A stretch of DNA of 6,875 nucleotides from assembly GCA_025937035.1 (NCBI GenBank), contig JAICSG010000213.1, positions 1 to 6,875 of the forward strand, given 5' to 3'. The notes below the pieces were generated by a model that was not told the DNA's origin, did not search any database, and was given only the letters and a program-made list of their open reading frames with translations. Positions 5,214-6,875 of this stretch are shown here, one piece after another. Positions within the stretch are counted from its first letter, which is position 1, and every line of letters starts with the position of its first letter. Both the position numbers and the translations under genes were made by a program. This DNA is from Thermoanaerobaculia bacterium (GTDB lineage Bacteria > Acidobacteriota > Thermoanaerobaculia > Multivoradales > UBA5704).

Positions 5214-5657
5214 ATGATCCCGCCCCTGAATGCCGCCGGTAATCTGCCCCCTGGCATTCATTGGGCCACCTGGAGCGAGCTCGTAGACCGCTTTGGAGCC
5301 TCACCCCGCCGGGTCCAGCTTCTCGATGGGTTGAAGCGGGCACTCCAGTCCTTGGAGGATGCTGGCTGCCAAACCGTGTATGTGGACGGAAGCTTTGTAA
5401 CGGCCAAGGAGGTCCCGGGAGACTTCGATGCCTGCTGGGATCCCCTCGAGGTCGACGGGGGACGGTTGGATCCTGTACTTTTGGACTTCAGCAACCGGCG
5501 AGCGGCTCAGAAGGCGAAGTATGGAGGAGAGCTGTTTCCCTCCTTGGCTTTCGCGGATCCTGCCGGCAATACATTTCTCGAGTTTTTCCAGATCGACAAG
5601 AGCACCGGAGAAGCCAAGGGAATCATCGCCATCGATCTAAAGAAGGTGCAGCTATGA
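5214..5657 (+). CDS. DUF6932-like nucleotidyltransferase, candidate toxin
   Basis: A 147-residue protein resembling the DUF6932 family. Its signature is DGSFVTAKEVPGDFDACW (58-75): GS (59-60), nine residues, then DFD (70-72). That is the GS-x9-Dh(D/E) catalytic pattern of polymerase-beta-type nucleotidyltransferases, with Asp70 and Asp72 as the metal ligands. The N terminus (MIPPLNAAGNLPPGIH) and the segment GGELFPSLAF with FLEFFQ (about 104-126) are the other recognisable parts; Glu123 is one possible third acidic residue. Minimal nucleotidyltransferases of this fold act as toxins (for example AbiEii/MenT types that modify tRNA) when paired with a DNA-binding antitoxin. I chose ATG 5214 over GTG 5208 because the promoter predicts a start there and no ribosome binding site exists for either. 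The stop overlaps the next start (ATGA). GC content is lower than in flanking genes. Toxin activity and substrate are inferred. Confidence 0.82.
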   Translation: MIPPLNAAGNLPPGIHWATWSELVDRFGASPRRVQLLDGLKRALQSLEDAGCQTVYVDGSFVTAKEVPGDFDACWDPLEVDGGRLDPVLLDFSNRRAAQKAKYGGELFPSLAFADPAGNTFLEFFQIDKSTGEAKGIIAIDLKKVQL

Positions 5658-6160
5658 TCAAGAACGAACGCGAGTACCGCATCACCGTGGCGCAAACCCA
5701 CAAGTTCGAGCAGGCGCTCTCTCAGCTTGACACATCACAAGGGCCGAGCGCCCTCCATCCATTGATCCAAAAGGCCCAGCGGGATGCTCTGCAGAGTCAA
5801 CTGGAAGAGCTCCGCGAGCAGATCGCCGAGTATGAGTCGCTGAGGTCCGGGCAGCAGGCGGTCATCTCTTTGAACTCTCTGGAGGAGCTACCCCGGGCCT
5901 TCATCCGTGCTCGCATCGCGGCGGGTTTGACTCAACGAGAGCTCGCGGAGAGGATGGGTCTCAAGGAGCAGCAGATCCAGCGCTATGAGGCGACCGAGTA
6001 TGCTTCCGCCGACTTTGCCCGGATCAACGAGGTAGCGAGAGCCCTGGGTCTACGGGTGCGGGAAGATATCTTTCTGAGCAACTCCCAGCACCCTTCCACC
6101 GAGCAACTGACGGATCTCGTCCAGCAAACCGTGGCCGCTTATCTCAAGAAAGTCGGCTGA
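5654..6160 (+). CDS. Coiled-coil and XRE helix-turn-helix protein, candidate antitoxin
   Basis: A 168-residue protein. Residues 1-30 (MIKNEREYRITVAQTHKFEQ...) and 37-65, rich in Glu, Gln and Leu, predict long helices and probably a coiled coil for dimerisation or toxin binding. Residues about 80-136 are a clear XRE/lambda-repressor helix-turn-helix: RIAAGLTQRELAERMGLK, then QQIQRYEA as recognition helix, then INEVARALGLRV. The tail (142-168) is a short amphipathic helix. Its ATG overlaps the preceding stop by 4 nt, so it is translationally coupled; GAAGG (5642-5646) provides a moderate Shine-Dalgarno 7 nt upstream. As the downstream partner of a minimal nucleotidyltransferase with a palindromic operator, it is most likely antitoxin and autorepressor. 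A plain transcriptional regulator of an enzyme is the alternative. It converges on the next gene with 27 nt between stops. Confidence 0.85.
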   Translation: MIKNEREYRITVAQTHKFEQALSQLDTSQGPSALHPLIQKAQRDALQSQLEELREQIAEYESLRSGQQAVISLNSLEELPRAFIRARIAAGLTQRELAERMGLKEQQIQRYEATEYASADFARINEVARALGLRVREDIFLSNSQHPSTEQLTDLVQQTVAAYLKKVG

Positions 6161-6177
6161 CGGCAACCGCGCTCGCC

Positions 6178-6205
6178 AGAGGAGGCTCTAACCCGCCGCC
6201 ACCGC
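6178..6205. repeat. Right 28-nt direct repeat, inside the 3' end of the neighbouring gene
   Basis: Covers the last five codons and TAG stop (6190-6188) of the minus-strand gene at 6188-6763 plus 10 nt beyond. It lies 17 nt after the antitoxin stop. The copy at 5127-5154 matches 26 of 28 positions. Integration at a gene's 3' end that restores the coding end is typical of site-specific elements. Confidence 0.75.
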
Positions 6206-6763
6206 CGAGCCGGTGAAGGCGGCGATGCGGGTGAAGGGCGGGAAGGTGGCCAGGGGATCGGCGTTCATGGTGCCCCACTGGGTGATGCCGTCCGGCAGCA
6301 GGTCCCGGAGATCGCAGGGCTCGTCGCCCAGGAGGAACGGCGCGCTGTTCACCAGCTCCGCCGAGAAGACGTTGGTGGCGATGGCGAAGCCGCCCGGGAT
6401 CGGCGAGGAGAGCGTCTGCCCCATCACCACGCTCGTCCGCCGGAACACGGCGACGCGCGTCCCCCGCGAGAAGGAATCCGGGTCCTGGAAATCCCCGCCG
6501 CCCACCGGATTCAAATAGACGCTGAATTCCCCGCGCGTGTCGAGGCCGATCGTGATGTTGCCGTTGGTGACCGACTGCGCGTCGAACGGTGCGGAGCGGA
6601 AGGTGAGACGGGCGGTCGCCTCCCCCATCGTGCCCGGGTTGAACAGCGCCCCCTGGATCCCCTCCAGGTGGAGGAAATAGCCCAGGTCCTGGAGCTTGCC
6701 GTCCTGGTCCAGATAGAAGCGGCCGGTGACATACCAGGCCACGCGGCCGGGGGTGATCGGCAT
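6188..6763 (-). CDS. Unrecognised protein, likely beta-rich
   Basis: A 191-residue protein that I do not recognise. It has no signal peptide or membrane segment and a single Cys (150). Alternating hydrophobic and polar stretches (VAWYVTGRFYLD, GYFLHLEGI, EATARLTFRS, NGNITIGLD, GEFSVYLNP, RVAVFRRTSV, AIATNVFSAELV) suggest many beta strands. Notable conserved-looking motifs are GRFYLDQDG (14-22), DPDSFSRGT (95-102) and DLRDLLPDGITQWGT (151-165). I chose ATG 6763 because AGGAGG (6777-6772) is 8 nt upstream; in-frame ATGs at 6856 and 6859 would extend it into the divergent gene's start. Its last codons are the site of the direct repeat, so it is the presumed insertion target, but its own coding end is intact. 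Before the cassette it would probably have been followed by the Cys-rich peptide gene on the same strand. Confidence 0.75.
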   Translation of the reverse strand: MPITPGRVAWYVTGRFYLDQDGKLQDLGYFLHLEGIQGALFNPGTMGEATARLTFRSAPFDAQSVTNGNITIGLDTRGEFSVYLNPVGGGDFQDPDSFSRGTRVAVFRRTSVVMGQTLSSPIPGGFAIATNVFSAELVNSAPFLLGDEPCDLRDLLPDGITQWGTMNADPLATFPPFTRIAAFTGSAVAAG

Positions 6764-6857
6764 GCGGAGTCCCTCCTCGAAAAGGTCGCCGCATTCTGCC
6801 ACAGAGGCCCGCGCCCTGCGGTACCATCCTCCGAAATCCAGCCGCCGGAGGACCATC

Positions 6858-6875
6858 ATGAAGAAGCTCCTCGCC
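6858..6875 (+). CDS. Start of a gene with probable signal peptide (cut by window end)
   Basis: ATG 6858 follows GGAGG (6847-6851) at 6-nt spacing and reads MKKLLA, the typical opening of a bacterial signal peptide. Only six codons are visible. It is divergent from the gene at 6188-6763 with 94 nt between starts; no convincing promoter elements are visible there for either direction. Confidence 0.6.

Larger units (their letters stand above)
5127..6205 (+). mobile_element. Putative inserted toxin-antitoxin cassette bounded by direct repeats
   Basis: A compact unit: left repeat, promoter/operator, two overlapping genes, right repeat. The repeat period is 1051 nt. The right repeat is the 3' end of the gene at 6188-6763. 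The left repeat is a displaced copy of the same coding end. By hand count, 60-nt blocks inside have 33-37 G+C (5461, 5641, 5701, 5821) against 42-51 in blocks outside (1081, 2401, 6361). No integrase or transposase is inside, so movement would be in trans or by recombination between repeats. This is inference; a remnant of a duplicated neighbour gene is the main alternative. Confidence 0.45.

Noticed and set aside
5177..5936. TTGACTCAAC occurring at 5177-5186 and again at 5927-5936
   Set aside because: The second copy lies in codons for the conserved LTQRE helix of the XRE domain; a 10-nt match is most likely coincidence.
5214..6160. Reading the pair as HigBA or MNT-HEPN
   Set aside because: The first protein has nucleotidyltransferase, not RelE/HigB, motifs, and the second has an XRE domain, not a HEPN Rx4-6H motif.
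6793..6827. Promoters in the divergent spacer: TACCAT (6822-6827, +) and CAGAAT (6798-6793, -)
   Set aside because: Each matches only four of six -10 bases and neither has a -35 at acceptable spacing.

Overview
This is a GC-rich bacterial chromosome segment with compact genes, strong AGGAG-type ribosome binding sites, several secreted products and no phage or transposase gene. The style (secreted metalloprotease with a CARDB-like tail, zinc-ribbon/DUF2007 protein, small Cys-rich exported peptide, high GC) fits Acidobacteriota or a similar deep-branching environmental lineage. That placement is inference; no marker gene is present.

Layout. 1-657 carries no convincing gene. It is rich in hairpins and in copies, in both orientations, of a GGGGAATGAG motif. 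658-1278 (+) is a small class I SAM-dependent methyltransferase. It converges, with a 3-nt gap, on 1282-2985 (-), a secreted matrixin-like zinc metalloprotease. Upstream of that on the same strand is 3074-4009 (-), a fusion of zinc ribbon, DUF2007-like domain, zinc ribbon and SnoaL/NTF2-like domain. It is divergent from 4092-4757 (+), a polytopic membrane protein with conserved His/Asp pairs. The divergent spacer holds an 11-bp perfect inverted repeat over candidate promoter elements. A strong 13-bp hairpin (4762-4792) separates the membrane protein from 4802-5035 (-), an exported peptide with eight cysteines.

The most interesting part is 5127-6205. A two-gene unit encodes a DUF6932-like polymerase-beta-type nucleotidyltransferase (5214-5657) followed, with a 4-nt ATGA overlap, by a coiled-coil/XRE helix-turn-helix protein (5654-6160). 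This has the shape of a toxin-antitoxin module. Its promoter has a 16-bp perfect palindrome over the -10 and apparently starts transcription at the ATG, giving a leaderless mRNA. The unit is flanked by a 28-nt direct repeat (26/28 identical). The right copy is the 3' end and stop codon of the neighbouring gene (6188-6763, -); the left copy still encodes the same last five residues and a TAG stop. Together with its visibly lower GC, this suggests a compact cassette inserted into, or excised and re-inserted at, the 3' end of that gene.

The window closes with an unrecognised cytoplasmic-type protein (6188-6763, -) and, divergent from it, the first six codons of a gene starting MKKLLA, probably a signal peptide. 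Apart from the two-gene cassette, and possibly the two same-strand genes at 1282-4009, the genes do not look like one pathway.
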